Both the position numbers and the translations under genes were made by a program. This document shows, piece after piece, positions 1 through 11,599 of a DNA stretch of 64,000 bases. The stretch lies in NCBI GenBank assembly GCA_023525975.1, contig CM042018.1, positions 103,656,001 through 103,720,000 of the forward strand, given 5' to 3'. Each line of letters opens with the position of its first letter. Within the stretch, counting starts at the first letter, position 1. Origin of the DNA: Smallanthus sonchifolius (taxonomy: Eukaryota > Streptophyta > Magnoliopsida > Asterales > Asteraceae). Below the pieces are notes generated by a model. It made no database searches and was not told the origin of the DNA. It saw nothing but the letters and a program-made list of their open reading frames with translations.

Positions 1-466
1 ACTTTATTTCAACCTTTCTATTTTTATCAGTTACAAATCAATTGAGACAAATGCAGGAGGGATTGGTTGTCAAATTATGGATCATTAGTGGAGTTATGTT
101 TGAAGAATGATGCTATGTAAATGTACCTAGGTTTTTTTTTCAAAAATAGTCATGTATTTGTTTAGAAAGTATTGCATAAGTGTGCATTCACATTTCAACC
201 ATAGTCGATGTATGTTCATGTGTATAACATGAGACCATGGATTATGTATGTTCATATGTATACTTTACATTGGGTGCATGCTATGTTCATACATGGCATT
301 CTTTTAAGTAATAACATCCCACATTATACATATGTATTGGCTTCAAGAATCATGTTTTTATTAGTGGACTATAGACTAATGTTACAATCCAAAACTTACA
401 AGATACACACATGTTCTAAAGGTTATCTTAAATAAACATACATGTATACACATACATAAATGACAT
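1..466. other. AT-rich intergenic DNA
   Basis: No gene is supported here. A 75-codon open frame at 208-435 is low-complexity, rich in Met, Tyr and His from ATG/CAT/TAT repeats, and resembles no family I know. The stretch reads as ordinary AT-rich plant intergenic sequence. Confidence 0.6.
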
Positions 467-590
467 TAGGGGTGTAAACGTTTCAAGCTGGCTCGAGCCT
501 TTTATTTATATATATTTTTAATTTTTTAAATATATATTTTTATATATAATTTTTACTATATATAAAATCATGATAACGTTTACGCCCCTA
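467..590. mobile_element. hAT-type MITE, 124 bp
   Basis: The ends are inverted: TAGGGGTGTAAACGTT at the left and its near reverse complement AACGTTTACGCCCCTA at the right. Both sides are flanked by the identical 8-bp direct repeat AATGACAT (459-466 and 591-598). An 8-bp duplication with TAGGGGTG-type termini is the usual signature of non-autonomous hAT elements. The interior is almost pure A/T and has no coding capacity, so mobility would depend on a transposase supplied elsewhere. Confidence 0.85.
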
Positions 591-719
591 AATGACATAA
601 ACACTTACATTACATATACATAAATAAAAGTTCAAAAATCGGGATACATACTTTATCAATAAAACACAAATATGAAGTTAATCTCACTTACTCAACCGCA
701 ACGAAATCCAAACTTATAA

Positions 720-1018
720 CAAAATTAAATATAGTTAACTATACAATTTCAAGTTACGTATAGAATTTCCAGTTACATATACAATTTACATATACAAATT
801 CAAGTTACTTATACAATTACAAATTCAAGTTATGTATACAATTTCAAGTTATGTATACAATTTAAATATAGAAACTCAAGTTACATAGACAATTTCAAGA
901 TAGACTTGAAAGTTACACTTTCAATTTACATATATAATTTACATAATCACACAATTACATATACATACAAACATATAAACATACACAATTATATACATAT
1001 ACATACACAATTACATAA
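720..1018. repeat. Degenerate tandem repeat, ACATATACAATT/CAAGTTA type
   Basis: Short units such as TATACAATTTCAAGTTA and ACATATACATACACAATTA recur many times with variation. The same simple-sequence motif resumes at 5671 on the other side of the Helitron, so the array looks interrupted by that insertion. Confidence 0.7.
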
Positions 1019-1129
1019 TCTATACATATTAATAAATAAAGGTTTTTGGTGCCACTTGATAGCTTTCTAGAGCATTACTATTGGATTTTCCCGCCTAAAC
1101 TAATTTGGGTGAAAAATGATTTATACGCG

Positions 1130-1330
1130 GGTCTTCAAACCCGATTTGATCCATCTAATAACCCTAGTATTTAAGCATTCTATTATCCTTTCTCTTCTTC
1201 ATACTTCCACGCAACAGCCTCCTCAAACCCTAAAACATTTCGGAGCCGCTGCTGCCACACACCCGAAAACATTCCGGAGCCACGGTCTATAGCCACCGCC
1301 ACTCACTCACCGTCTCAAGAAATCGTAAGT
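1130..1330 (+). other. 5'-UTR-like captured fragment
   Basis: This pyrimidine-rich, GC-richer stretch contains an AAACCCTAAA telobox-like motif at about 1224 and ends in AATCGTAAGTAC, a good splice donor. It resembles the leader and first intron boundary of a plant housekeeping gene. No start codon with a long downstream frame follows, so the host gene cannot be named. Capture by the surrounding Helitron is inferred. Confidence 0.4.
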
Positions 1331-1824
1331 ACTTCGCTGTGATTGCTTCAATCTGTATTGGTAAGGACTTACTGGTCAATTGGTTTTGCTAAAGGGCTAT
1401 GTTTGTTAGGTTAAAGACTGAATCAAGTAATTTTGGTTAAGATCTCAGCACGTTATTGAATTTGTATTATCCCAAGAAACATAACAACAACCGGTTAATG
1501 TTGAAGATGATAGGAACGAAGAAGAAGATGACTTATGCTTCACAAAAATTTTACAGCGAAGAAGAAGATGACACGTTATGTAATACACGGGTCTCTAAAA
1601 ATTGATTCATCCTTCGGGCCTACAAGGAATCAAGGTAACAAATTTGGTTGTAGTCATCTAAAGCAAATTTTGTAGTTTCTTGAAGTTGATAGAAATTTGC
1701 ATCAGTTTTGTTTTTGTGATGGGCAGTAGGGTAGTCTCACCTACTGAAATGATGTAGTTTTTCATTATCATTCTCAAAATGAAGCTTTTTTTTGCATTAA
1801 ATATGTCTCTGTATTTTCTTTTAG

Positions 1825-1923
1825 CTAACCGGGCATCCTTTAGAGAGGTTCGTTGCTTGGACCTTTGCATTCTTAGCATCAAGGGTGAAATTTGAGAATG
1901 GAATAAAAGTTATTAAATCTCAG
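1825..1923 (+). pseudogene. Exon-like fragment inside Helitron (33 codons)
   Basis: A TTCTTTTAG acceptor precedes an open 99-nt segment that ends CAG before GTATGC, a good donor. It translates without a stop (starts LTGHPLERFVAWTFAFLASR). The length is a multiple of three, as for a phase-0 internal exon. I do not recognise the family. The context inside Helitron boundaries suggests a captured gene piece. Confidence 0.4.
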
Positions 1924-4621
1924 GTATGCTTATTTAAGTTTGTTTGAAGATGTTTTGACTTAGTTTGTATGTTAAATAGGAACAATTTCAATTACTTTAT
2001 GTGAATAGGATTAAATTGGTGTATTTGTTGTAGCTAGGAGGTAATTTGTCATCCACTTTATCATGTTGAGGTATAACTAATTTGTCATCATTATATAGCT
2101 TGGAGACCGCCTACATTCCCTTGGTTTGGTTTATAAGGCCCTTCTAATGTTGTAAATCAGGTGAAAGAAACATAAATACAAGGCCTTCTGCTACATATAG
2201 ATTTGGATAACAAGTATTTTCTCATTTCTTTTTCTATTAATCATATTATTTAAGTTCTGAAAACTAAAATAGATATAGTGATAGCTAATTATTATAATAA
2301 GACTAAAATTGATACGAAAACATTGCATTTGACGTTGCACATGAAAAATACGTCGTAAGATAGGTTGGAGGGCTTTTTTAGGAAAGGATGCAAGATAGGT
2401 GAGTTATAGTGACAAAAAGTGAAACAATTAGTTGAATTCTTGCATATCCAAATGGTGGTCAGATTCAAGTAAAAACAATTAGTTTAGTAATTTGTTTATG
2501 ATGTAGGGTGATTGTTCTTGATTTTGAATTTTTTTGGTTTCATTTTGTATAAAGCAAGAGCACAGTTGCCACAAATGCATGAAGGTTTAAGTATTCATTG
2601 CAGAAACATGGTATGTCATCATCCTCTATAATAGATCTTTGACATTTTGCAGCTATTATAGATCTTTATAAATCTTTACATATTGCAGCTACTTATGGAT
2701 GTTAATGTGGCCAAGGTTGGGAATGTGGAAATGTTCTGGCATTGCTACCCCTTCTGACCCATTATAATTATAGATTGCATTAATTGGTTCACAAGATTTT
2801 TAACTAATTTACCTTTTGAATTGCTAACGTTTGTTCTTGCTAAAAAGCAAAATAAAGATACCGTCTTTATGCCGTTTTTCACACGAGTGATCATCAGTTT
2901 CCAACAAAAAAAACATCATTTTAAAAAATTCCTGTCATTATATACCGAATCCGGTATATCACTTTAGACTGTACATTTAGTATGCTCTTGTAAACAATAA
3001 CATTTGCATTTAGTATACTAAAGCATACCATTATGAGAAGTCTATTATGTTACCATTATTGGCATGGATAGTTGATCATTCTTAATTTTCTGAATTTCTG
3101 ATACATGATCTATATAGTTAAAAGTTAATATGTTGTTTGTTCTTATTGTTTGAACGACGTGTTCGTAGGCCAAAAGAGGGGATCAATAAGTAGCTTAATT
3201 GGCTCCCTGATTCTACCCAAAAAAGATTAGATTGACGGAGCTTTTGAGAAGTCTGCTTTGATTTTATCTTTTTAAGGTTCTACCTAAATTTACCATCATT
3301 AAAATTACATATTTAACATCTCTCACACAGTCGATTGTATTCATTACAGATCTAAGTTGTTGAGTTATTTTTCTTTTTATCCTAGAGAGGGCCCATTATT
3401 GGTAGTTGAATCTGGCTAGGACACTATATCTGTTGCAAGCTCAATTAAACGGTTAGCTTCGGAACATGTTTTCACTATACGGGTTTGAGAGGGAACCGTT
3501 ATTTATTATGTTACTTTGATCATTCTTAATCCTTATTTCGTCTAAGGTTTGACCCGACACATAGTTTAATGAAGGTCTTAACTAATATACATACCTAAGT
3601 GACCCATTAACAGATTGTGAACCAAAAACAATGTAACTGCTATAGGGCAACTCTAAATGTGGAAAATGTTATCAAAAGGATTTTTTTTAAATTAACAATT
3701 AGTGGAGAATTGTTAATGTTCTTCACAACAGGTTTATTTATTTATTATTTATTTTTGTTCTTTCTATTTCTTTTGAGTTCTTGAGTGTTGACTAATTGAA
3801 TCAAACTACAGATTGTTGAGATTTGATGCAAAAAACTGAAGGTACCATCTTCTTACAACTCATCCTATTGTGCCAATATTGTTGTGTATATGAAGAAAAG
3901 TTATCTTCATATTCGTTGTTGGTTCTTGGGCGTTTAAAGTTATCTTCACCGTGGGATAAGCTTTTGTTTAGATTGGATCATTCTTTCTCACGCATTTCTA
4001 CCTTACATTTTCTTTGTTATATATTCAATAATTATTTGTTCAACAGGGCAATCCAATTCAGGCTTTTGCAATTGGTGACAGGTCAGATTTCTGAGATGGC
4101 AACCTATGTTTCTTCAATGGTATATCTAATTGCAAAATAATGGGTTAGAATTTTTTCGAGTACCTATTGCATTTTGTAACGGATCAAATGACAAGTTGTA
4201 TTTCATCGGTAACAACTCAAGTTGTAGCTTCAACTCCGTTGGTAACAAGTTTGGTGCATTTTTCATTTCGTTATTCTAAGGTAACGGGTCAAATTGTAAG
4301 GGTCATGTGTAGTAACGAATCAGATAGCAAATTATATCACATGAAGAAGGCTATGGGTTGTTTGTGTATTTTGAATTTGTGTTGTTTATGTTTATTTATT
4401 TCGAAATGTTAAAAATGTAATATTTGTTTAAGTGGTATGCCTATACTAAAAATTATCGTGCAAGTCTGAACCTTCAGTTTTAATACTTTGTGACATGCTT
4501 ATGTTGTATGCTATTGTTAACCAAATATGATTCGTTAAGTGGTGTATGTGAACTTTGGATTAATTAATCCACTTCCTAAAATTATGCATGCATGTGTTAA
4601 TAATCTTCTACTTTATTTCAG

Positions 4622-4686
4622 CTTTGTGAATCAAAGGGCGTAACACCCATTAGATTCGGTCCTCATTGTTGGGAGATATTCCAGAA
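4622..4686 (+). pseudogene. Exon-like fragment inside Helitron (about 21 codons)
   Basis: A TTTATTTCAG acceptor is followed by an open segment reading LCESKGVTPIRFGPHCWEIF and then a plausible donor (AAT before GTTAAGT). The family is unknown to me. It lies just upstream of the nested Helitron 5' end at 4757 and may belong to the same captured gene as the 1825-1923 segment. Confidence 0.35.
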
Positions 4687-4756
4687 TGTTAAGTCTTTCA
4701 CTTTTATTTATCTCATGTTGTTATCTTAACTTTTGAGTTGTCATTTTACTAACAAA

Positions 4757-5473
4757 TCTATACTATATAATAAATAAAGGCTTTTTTAGTGGCACGTGTC
4801 GTCTTCATATTCACTCTCATTACTTTTTTCCTGCATCTCTTTCATATTTAATGCGCTTTCATCTTTTAATAATAATATATTTTTAAATAAAATACCAATT
4901 ATACTAATAAAACACTTTTATTTTTAATTATCCCTTATTATAAGAAATTTTAAAGTTTAATTATGTAACTTTTATTTCAATCAAATAGTAATGAAAGTTA
5001 AATTATATTTTTGAAACTTAATTATATATTATTTTTTACATATTTTGAGTTTGTTTCTATACTTGGTATATGTAATATATTTTTAAACATCTATACTATA
5101 TAATAAATAAAGGTTTTTCCCCGCCCCTCTGTTATTAAATGTAGCTTAATGTTTTAACAATAATATGTATTTAAAGAAAATATTAATTATAATAATAAAA
5201 CACATTTATTTTAAATTATCTTTTATGAAACTTTGAAATCTAATTATGTAACTTTTATTTTTAATCAAATAATAAATAAAAATCAATTTACATTCAATAG
5301 TACTTAATGTATTTTTGAAACCCAATTATATATTAGTTTTATATATTTTGAGTTTTGTTTTTTATCCTTAGTATATGATACATTTTTAAACCTGTAAAAT
5401 ATACACATAAAGATTTAAAAGTTTTATTTATTTATAATTTTCACCCCGTGTGTATACACGGGATCTAAACTAG
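4757..5473 (+). mobile_element. Nested small Helitron with twin 5' ends
   Basis: TCTATACTATATAATAAATA occurs at 4757 and again at 5090, each after an A. The 333 bp after the first start and the 384 bp after the second are related copies: both carry the AATTATATATTA...TATTTTGAGTTT...TTTTTAAAC landmarks. Only the second reaches a proper 3' end: hairpin CCCGTGT-GTAT-ACACGGG at 5445-5462 and CTAG at 5470-5473 followed by T. The arrangement is two heads sharing one tail, inside the larger Helitron. Confidence 0.75.
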
Positions 5474-5641
5474 TGTTATATATAAAGAAGTATTTAGATA
5501 TTTGTAAATTGTAATTGTATTTAAAGATTTCTAAATGGAAGTTGTAACAGTTATCATTTCTAATTATTACATGTAATATATAATTATGTATTATAAAAAG
5601 TATTTACAGATTTTTTTATTGCGTCATTTTTAGTACTCAAC

Positions 5642-5670
5642 CCCGTGTAATACACGGGTCTTTAACCTAG
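5642..5670 (+). repeat. Helitron 3' terminal hairpin and CTAG end
   Basis: A perfect 7-bp stem CCCGTGT/ACACGGG with a 3-nt loop is followed by TCTTTAAC and CTAG. It matches the 5445-5473 end and the reverse-strand end at 31474, so these three belong to one Helitron family. Confidence 0.8.
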
Positions 5671-5745
5671 TTATATACATATACATACATAATTGCACAA
5701 TTACATATACATACATAATTGCACAATTACATATACATACACGAT
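5671..5745. repeat. Tandem repeat, ATACATACATAATTGCACAA type
   Basis: About three units of ATACATACATAATTGCACAATTACAT. This continues the tract interrupted at 1018. Confidence 0.7.
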
Positions 5746-6198
5746 TATAGAGGATGGTTCCGGTACAAAATATAATTATCATAAAAACAATAGGAATAGA
5801 TCTTGGCCTTCCATCAAGTATGATCAACGGATACGATTCTGACAGTGGCAAAGATGTAAATTAGATGTTGTTTCTAAATCAGAAAGGGTATATTAGAGAT
5901 TTTCCCCAATTGTAATCCCCTAATAATAGCATCATTCACCTCCTTTGATGGTTTGAGATAATAAAGGAGAATTCAATTCAAAAATAGGATAATTCTCTTC
6001 ATAAATTTAGCAATAATCACGGAGAGTCAAACAAAAAAATTAAATGAATCTTTTTCAAAAAATTAGTGCAAATATTTGAATCCTAAATCAAACCAAAAAA
6101 CATGGATTAGATATGTTTTTTGTGATGTTGCATGCGTATTTTACCAAATTAAAGTTAGGGTTTATGTTGGGGTTTATTTTACCAAACATGGATTAAAA
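5746..6198. other. Intergenic DNA between Helitron and element A
   Basis: AT-rich, with no gene, repeat or conserved motif that I can support. It ends at the TAAAA target duplication of element A (6194-6198). Confidence 0.6.
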
Positions 6199-8057
6199 TG
6201 TAACGAACAAAAATCCGGGTTTCGTTATAAATAATTAAATATTCTAATAAATATTATAGTGAAAATAATATTTTAAGAAATAAGTTGAAACAACTGGGTT
6301 TCAAGTTAGTAATGGGATTATATTAGTTTTTAACTAATTATGGAATGAAATGAAAGTTGAGGGGCTAAAAGTGTAAAATGACAAAATATGCCATATTGAC
6401 TAGTGAAAGTCAAATTAGTCTCATTTTGGGTGTTGGGTCGTTCTTGAGCAAAGGAGAAAAAGGAGAAAACGAGATTGAAGCCAAAATCGTGCATTTGAGG
6501 CTTGTTTTGTGAAGGTATTGACTCACAAATCACATTCCTAACATCAAGTGATAATCTTCCATTTGGTTTCACCATTTATGAGTTCATAGATGGGTTTTGT
6601 AGAAATTCGGAATTTTTGAATGCATGTGGTTATTTGGTGTTAGATTGTTGATAATCTAGCTAAACTAAAGGTAAAGAATGGTGATTAACATCCTAGAACC
6701 CTTTGATTTTGATTATGAGAAGTTAGGGTTCACATGGGAAAATTTGGGGGTTTTTGGATTATGATGATAAGATGATGAATTAATGATGATTAAGTGTTTA
6801 TATGATGTTAGACACTTGAGCAAACACCAAATTAACCTAATGATAAAAAATTGAATGAAAAATTAGTGTTAAGGTAAGGATAATGAAACCCAAGTAGGTG
6901 AGTTTAGGGTGAAAGATGGTGTTTGGATATAAGTATAACTCAAACGGGTTAGTTTGGGTTGGAAATAGGAAATTGGGTTGTGAACCCAATTAAAATGCGA
7001 TTTTGGTGTATGATGGATTACTAATCTAGATGAATGTGTTTAGGTAATCAAATTACAAAACGTGAAATGGAATCGGGACCTTCAAATCCACAAGGTAAGT
7101 GCTTTTGCACTTACTTAGTAATTGATGATAAATGGTGTTATATGCAATGTTGTATTCTTAATGGGTTAAGTTGCATAATGTGTTATGTGGTATGAATGTG
7201 TATAGAGGTGTACGAATAAGTGAATGAATGTAGTTATAGTTTTAATACTATAATGGATATGTGGATATGGAGTTAAGGTCTAAGTACCATAATGGATATG
7301 TGGATATAAAGTTATGATCTAAGAATCATAATGAAAAAGTGGTGATGAAGTTATGGTCTATGTGCCATAATGGAAATGGAAATGTGTTAATCATGAATAT
7401 AAAATGAAAAGAATGAAACTTGTAGGTAATATGCAAGTGACATGTAGCCTATTAACAAATTGGGTGGAAACGGGTCAAACGGGTGAATGAGTGAAACAAG
7501 AAGAATTTTACTTGTTTGTTATGTTTTATCTTCATTACTAATGGTGATTATTTGTGGTGGCATGTAGGAAAAGCTCCGGGATAGTCAAGTTCAAGTCTAT
7601 GGCGAATGTTGGATTCTCGTATGCACTTTTTGGTGATTTCGGGTGTAATTAGAAGTCCATCTAATGGATGTAAACTGATACTTGAAATTGTAGTTTTTGA
7701 TGCAAAAGTATGTTATTTTGAATGTTAGAACCCATATTTAAGTGTTGGGAAAATTTTATGGCAAAATGGGTTAAAGATGGAAAAATTGGTTGTGTTAAAA
7801 ACTACACAGATCTGGAAACTTTCTGTGAAAACGTGATCTTCGCGCCACGCGAAAAACCATAGTCTGGTCTTCGCGACACGCGAGGACCTGGTTTCCCGGA
7901 CCTGCCTTTTTTGGACTCCCTCGCGACACGCGAAGGGAGGGTTCATGATTTTCGCGACACGCGAAAATATTAAAAAAATATATATTTACTTGGGACGAAT
8001 GCTTCCGCGTGTGTAAAATGTTTATTATAGTTGGTGTTTAAATTAAAGGGTGTTACA
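6199..8057 (+). repeat. 5' LTR of element A
   Basis: 1859 bp, TG...CA termini. It is about 206 bp longer than the 3' LTR because the 3' copy has lost the segment corresponding to roughly 7665-7875 here. The rest aligns closely by eye. It contains four CpG dyads (7839-7965) followed by a TATA-like run. Confidence 0.93.
7839..7965 (+). promoter_or_regulatory. Array of four TCGCG-ACA-CGCGA dyads and TATA-like run, element A U3
   Basis: Units at 7839-7853, 7870-7884, 7920-7934 and 7951-7965 share the core CGCG(A/C)CACGCG, a 6-bp stem around a 3-nt spacer. The last unit lies about 14 bp before TATATATT at about 7979. A cis-regulatory role (U3 enhancer or protein-binding dyads) is inferred from position; the sequence shows only the repeated symmetry. 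Confidence 0.55.
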
Positions 8058-8059
8058 AC

Positions 8060-8073
8060 TTGGTATTAGAGCA
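8060..8073 (+). other. Primer binding site, element A
   Basis: TTGGTATTAGAGCA follows the LTR end by two bases. It matches the complement of the plant initiator-Met tRNA 3' end (TGGTATCAGAGC) with one mismatch. This is where minus-strand cDNA synthesis would start. Confidence 0.85.
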
Positions 8074-8568
8074 AAGGTTTGAGGGATTTGGTGTGCGAGA
8101 CACCAAACTCAAACCGGAAGCTCTTGATATAGGGGAATGATACGAGAATCCAAGAAGGACTTGACCGAGACTCGGAGCTTTCGGAAGTAAAAGGTTAGTA
8201 ATGTTATGATTACTATTGTTTCATATGTGTATATGTAGATTTTTGTATGAATGACAAGATGATTGTGTGCGCCGAAACTTGTTTTGTGATTTGTTGTATA
8301 GATATGATAATTACAATTGAGTATATTTTATTATTAAACATGTCTGGCCAATGTGATTAATAAGACAATATGTGCAAGGGTACTTATGATAACTATTTAA
8401 CAATGAACATTTGCAAGGATTATGTGAAGGTGATTATATATATATATGTAGATATATAGGAAGATATATATATACTTAATACATATAAGGGTAAATGTAA
8501 GATGGTTACCTAAGGTATTGATAGTATAAGGGTATTAAGGTGTTTTATTCTAAATTCTCAGCTAAGAG

Positions 8569-9728
8569 ATGACAGATGCGAATGAAGAGCCGTTGGATCC
8601 AAGAATCCATGAAGCGATAAAGGAAGAAGTGGCCATGGATTTTGAGCAAGCCACATCATTGTTGATGGAAGAAATGTGGAAGAAATGAGAGGGGCTATTA
8701 AACTCACTCTCGAAGAGGTATCGAAAGAGAAGGAGAAGGAACCACAAGGTTGTACTCTTAAAGAGTTTATAGTAATCAAGCCCAAAGAGTATAACGGGCA
8801 AGTGGACCCGATCCTTAGCCATAGGTGGGTGGTGGATATGGAATCAAATTTTGAGACGACAAAGTGCAAAACCGAGGACATGGTAATGTTTAGCGTGCCA
8901 TTGTTAACCGGGAGGGCAAAAGAATGGTTGTTAAATATCCGAAAGGAGAGGGGTGAAATGGGTGTGACCTCCATGACTTGGGAGGAGTTTAAGACGACTT
9001 TTCTGAAATACCATTGCCCATAAGCCGCCGTTGACAGGATGACTGAGGAGTTCCTTCTCATGAGGCAAACGACTGAGTCAATAAATGAATAGGCAGGGGC
9101 TATCTTTGATTGCGCCAAGTTCTGTCCGGACGTGGTGTCAACTGAGAAGGCGAAGATTGACATATTTTATGCTATGTTGACTGTGGAGTTCAGAGATAGC
9201 ATATCTCCATCCTCTTTTACCACACTTGTAGATTTGATAAACATGTGTCGGGAAAGGGAGGTGGAGTTGAGGAGGCAAGAAGCAAGAGGTGAAAAGAGAA
9301 AGCGTGAAATTGTGGAACAATTTGTGAAGAAGATAAAGGGCGGGATCCCTAGCAAGAAGCCGTTTATTAAGTTTTCTCCATGGGGATGCAAGGTTTGTGG
9401 AAAGGAGCACTTTGGGGAGTGTAGGAAGGGTACGTCAAATTGTTATAAATGTGGGAAGCCAGGACATATGGCTAATCAATGTCCAAGCCAAATCCGTATA
9501 TGCTACATTTGTTACAAGCCCGGGCATAATAGGGCAGATTGCCCCGAGCTTAAGCAAGGTGGAAGTGAAAGGAATGTTGAAATACCAAAGCCAAATGGTA
9601 GAACTTTCCACATCTCGGCAGAAGAGGCGAAGAATAACCCGAAGATGGTGTCAGGTATATTCAAGATTAACTCTTTACCTACACTAGTTCTATTTGATTC
9701 GGGGGCTAGTCGTCATTTGTGTCCTTGA
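8569..9728 (+). pseudogene. gag of element A (frameshifted)
   Basis: The start is ATG 8569 (MTDANEEPLDPRIHEA...), which runs into a TGA after about 39 codons. The reading continues in another frame at 8676-9023, with the capsid-type segment TGRAKEWLLNIRKERGE, and from 9132 in a further open stretch. Two CCHC zinc knuckles follow: CYKCGKPGHMANQC and CYICYKPGHNRADC (both CX2CX4HX4C), which in this family bind element RNA. The protease active-site motif DSGAS appears at about 9697. The frame ends at a TGA at 9726 because of a small indel just after DSGAS. Several independent lesions make this non-functional. Confidence 0.85.
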
Positions 9729-10906
9729 AATTTGTTAATCATTCTTCTTTTCTAAGTAGCAAGTTAGATGAACCCTTAGAAATCGAGGCAGCAAATGATA
9801 AGAGTTTCCTAGTGTTTGATATTTATAGGGATTACAAGTTAAGGGCGAGGGGTGAAACGTTCCTTATTGATTTAATTCCTATGACCATGGGGGATTTTGA
9901 TGTTATTGTGGGGATGGATTGGTTGTCAAGCAACAAAGCGAATATTTTATGTGGACTTAGGGTGATACAACTCGATTACCCTTCGGGTGAGTCCATTTAC
10001 ATAGAAGGTGAGAAGACGGGTAAGGTAAGATTGTGTTCTTATATAAAGGCAACAAAGTACATGGCGCGTGGGTGCAAGGCGTACATGGATTGTGTTGCGG
10101 ATGCGACCGAGAAAGTGAAAGATATTCGCGATGTTCCGGTTGTGAATCAGTTTGAGGATCTGTTTCCAGATGAATTACCGAGGGTTCCTCCGAAGAGGGA
10201 GGTAGATTTTGGGATTGGCTTGATACCGGGTGCTAAGCTGGTAGCCAAAGCACCTTATAGGTTGGCACCGCCGGAGATGAAAGAGCTAATGGAGCAATTG
10301 CAAGAACTACTTGATAAAGGTTTTATACGCCCAAGCATCTCGCCTTTGGGTGCGCCCGTTCTCTTCGTTAAAAAGAAGGACGAAATCATGAGAATGTGTA
10401 TGGATTATCAGGAGTTGAACAAGTTGACGGTGAAGAATCGGTACCCGTTACCCCGGATTGACGACCTCTTTGACTAATTGCAAGGGGCGTCATGGTTCTC
10501 TAAAATTGATTTGAAGTCCGGGTAATATAAGTTGAAAGTGAAAGAAGACGACATTCCTAAGACGGCTTTCCGCACTCGTTACAGTCACTATGAGTTTACG
10601 GTTATGCCTTTCGGTTTAACCAACGCGCCCGCGGCTTTCATGGATCTTTTTAACCGGGTGTGTAGATCGTTCCTCGACCGTTCGATCATTGTGTTTATTG
10701 ACGATCTTCTCATTTATTCAAGGAGCGAATGTGATCATGCTTGTCATTTGCGTGAAATCCTTGAAGTTTTGCAAAAGGAGAAGCTTTATGCAAAATTTTC
10801 AAAATGCGCCTTTTGGTTGCGCGAAATTCAATTCTTGGGTCATGTGATTAACGAGAAAGGAATTACAGTTGACCCATCCAAAATAGTGGCGGTAAAAGAT
10901 TGGTAA
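9729..10906 (+). pseudogene. Protease C-half and reverse transcriptase of element A
   Basis: The protease remainder contains VIVGMDWLSSNKANI. RT motifs follow in order: FPDELPRVPPKREVDF, KGFIRPSISPLGAPVLFVKK, NKLTVKNRYPLPRIDD, AFRTRYSHYEFTVMPFGLTN and the catalytic FIDD box (IIVFIDDLLIYSRS). Stops interrupt it: TAA at 10475-10477, TAA at 10522-10524 and TAA at 10904-10906. The first replaces a codon usually Gln in this family (PRIDDLFDQLQG), compatible with C-to-T change. The catalytic aspartates are still present. Confidence 0.85.
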
Positions 10907-11490
10907 TCGCCGAAAACGCCTTCGGAGATTAGAAGTTTCTTGGGGTTGGCGGGTTATTATCAACGGTTTATTGAAAACTTCTCTCGGATTGCTTTGCCGA
11001 TGACGAAGTTGACGCGTAAAGAGACTAAGTTTGTATGGGGTTCCGAGCAAGAATCCGCCTTTCAACTCTTGAAGGAAAAGTTGACTAAGGCACCTATTCT
11101 ATCATTGTCGGACGGGACCGAAGATTTTGTTGTGTATTCGGATGCCTCGCATTCGGGGTTGGGGTGTGTATTAATGCAAATGGGGAAAAGTGATTGCGTA
11201 CGTATCTAGGAAATTGAAGACTCACGAGGTGAATTACCCCTCATGATTTAGAGCTTGCGGCCGTGGTTTTCGCGCTAAAAATTTGGAGGCATTATTTGTA
11301 TGGGGCGAAGTGTACGATCTACACGTATCACAAAAGTCTCAAATATTTCTTCGACCAAAAGGACCTCAATATGAGGCAAAGGCGATGGCTTGAATTGGTC
11401 AATGACTATGATTGTGAGATACTTTATCATCCGGGTAAAGCGAATGTGGTGGCGGATGCTCTAAGTCGGAAGACAAGCCATACACCTATC
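10907..11490 (+). pseudogene. RNase H and connection domain of element A
   Basis: RSFLGLAGYYQRFIENF, then VVYSDASHSGLGCVLMQ (first catalytic Asp), then a frameshift near 11180 and another near 11235. The domain continues AAVVFALKIWRHYLYGAKC...MRQRRWLELVNDYDCE...HPGKANVVADALSRK. In the usual TDHKSL motif this copy reads TYHKSL, so a catalytic aspartate is lost in addition to the frame breaks. Confidence 0.82.
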
Positions 11491-11599
11491 AAGGTGAAGT
11501 CATTTAAGATGACAATTTCATCATCTCTTATTGATGAAATCCGGGAGGCTCAAGTGTTAGCACTTGGTGGTGATTTGAAGAAGGAACGAATGGTTGATT

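Larger units (their letters stand above)
1019..5670 (+). mobile_element. Non-autonomous Helitron with captured exon-like fragments
   Basis: The 5' end is TCTATACATATTAATAAAT following an A at 1018. The 3' end is a GC-rich hairpin (CCCGTGT, loop AAT, ACACGGG at 5642-5658) followed 8 nt later by CTAG at 5667-5670 and then a T. A 5' TC, a 3' hairpin, a CTRR end and A/T insertion without target duplication define Helitrons. The flanks on both sides belong to the same ACATATACATACA repeat tract, which supports the boundaries. No Rep/helicase protein is visible, so it is non-autonomous. The interior holds 5'-UTR-like and exon-like pieces and a nested smaller Helitron. Confidence 0.8.

Noticed and set aside
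208..435. 75-codon ORF near the left edge
   Set aside because: Low-complexity TATGT/CAT repeat; no family features.
1224..1233. Telomeric repeat
   Set aside because: A single AAACCCTAAA is a telobox-like promoter word, not a telomere array.
3823..4412. Two ORFs of 105 and 81 codons inside the Helitron
   Set aside because: No recognisable domains; they span intron-like sequence between exon-like fragments.
8558..9163. 201-codon reverse-strand frame over element A gag
   Set aside because: Antisense shadow of gag; the sense strand carries capsid and zinc-knuckle motifs.
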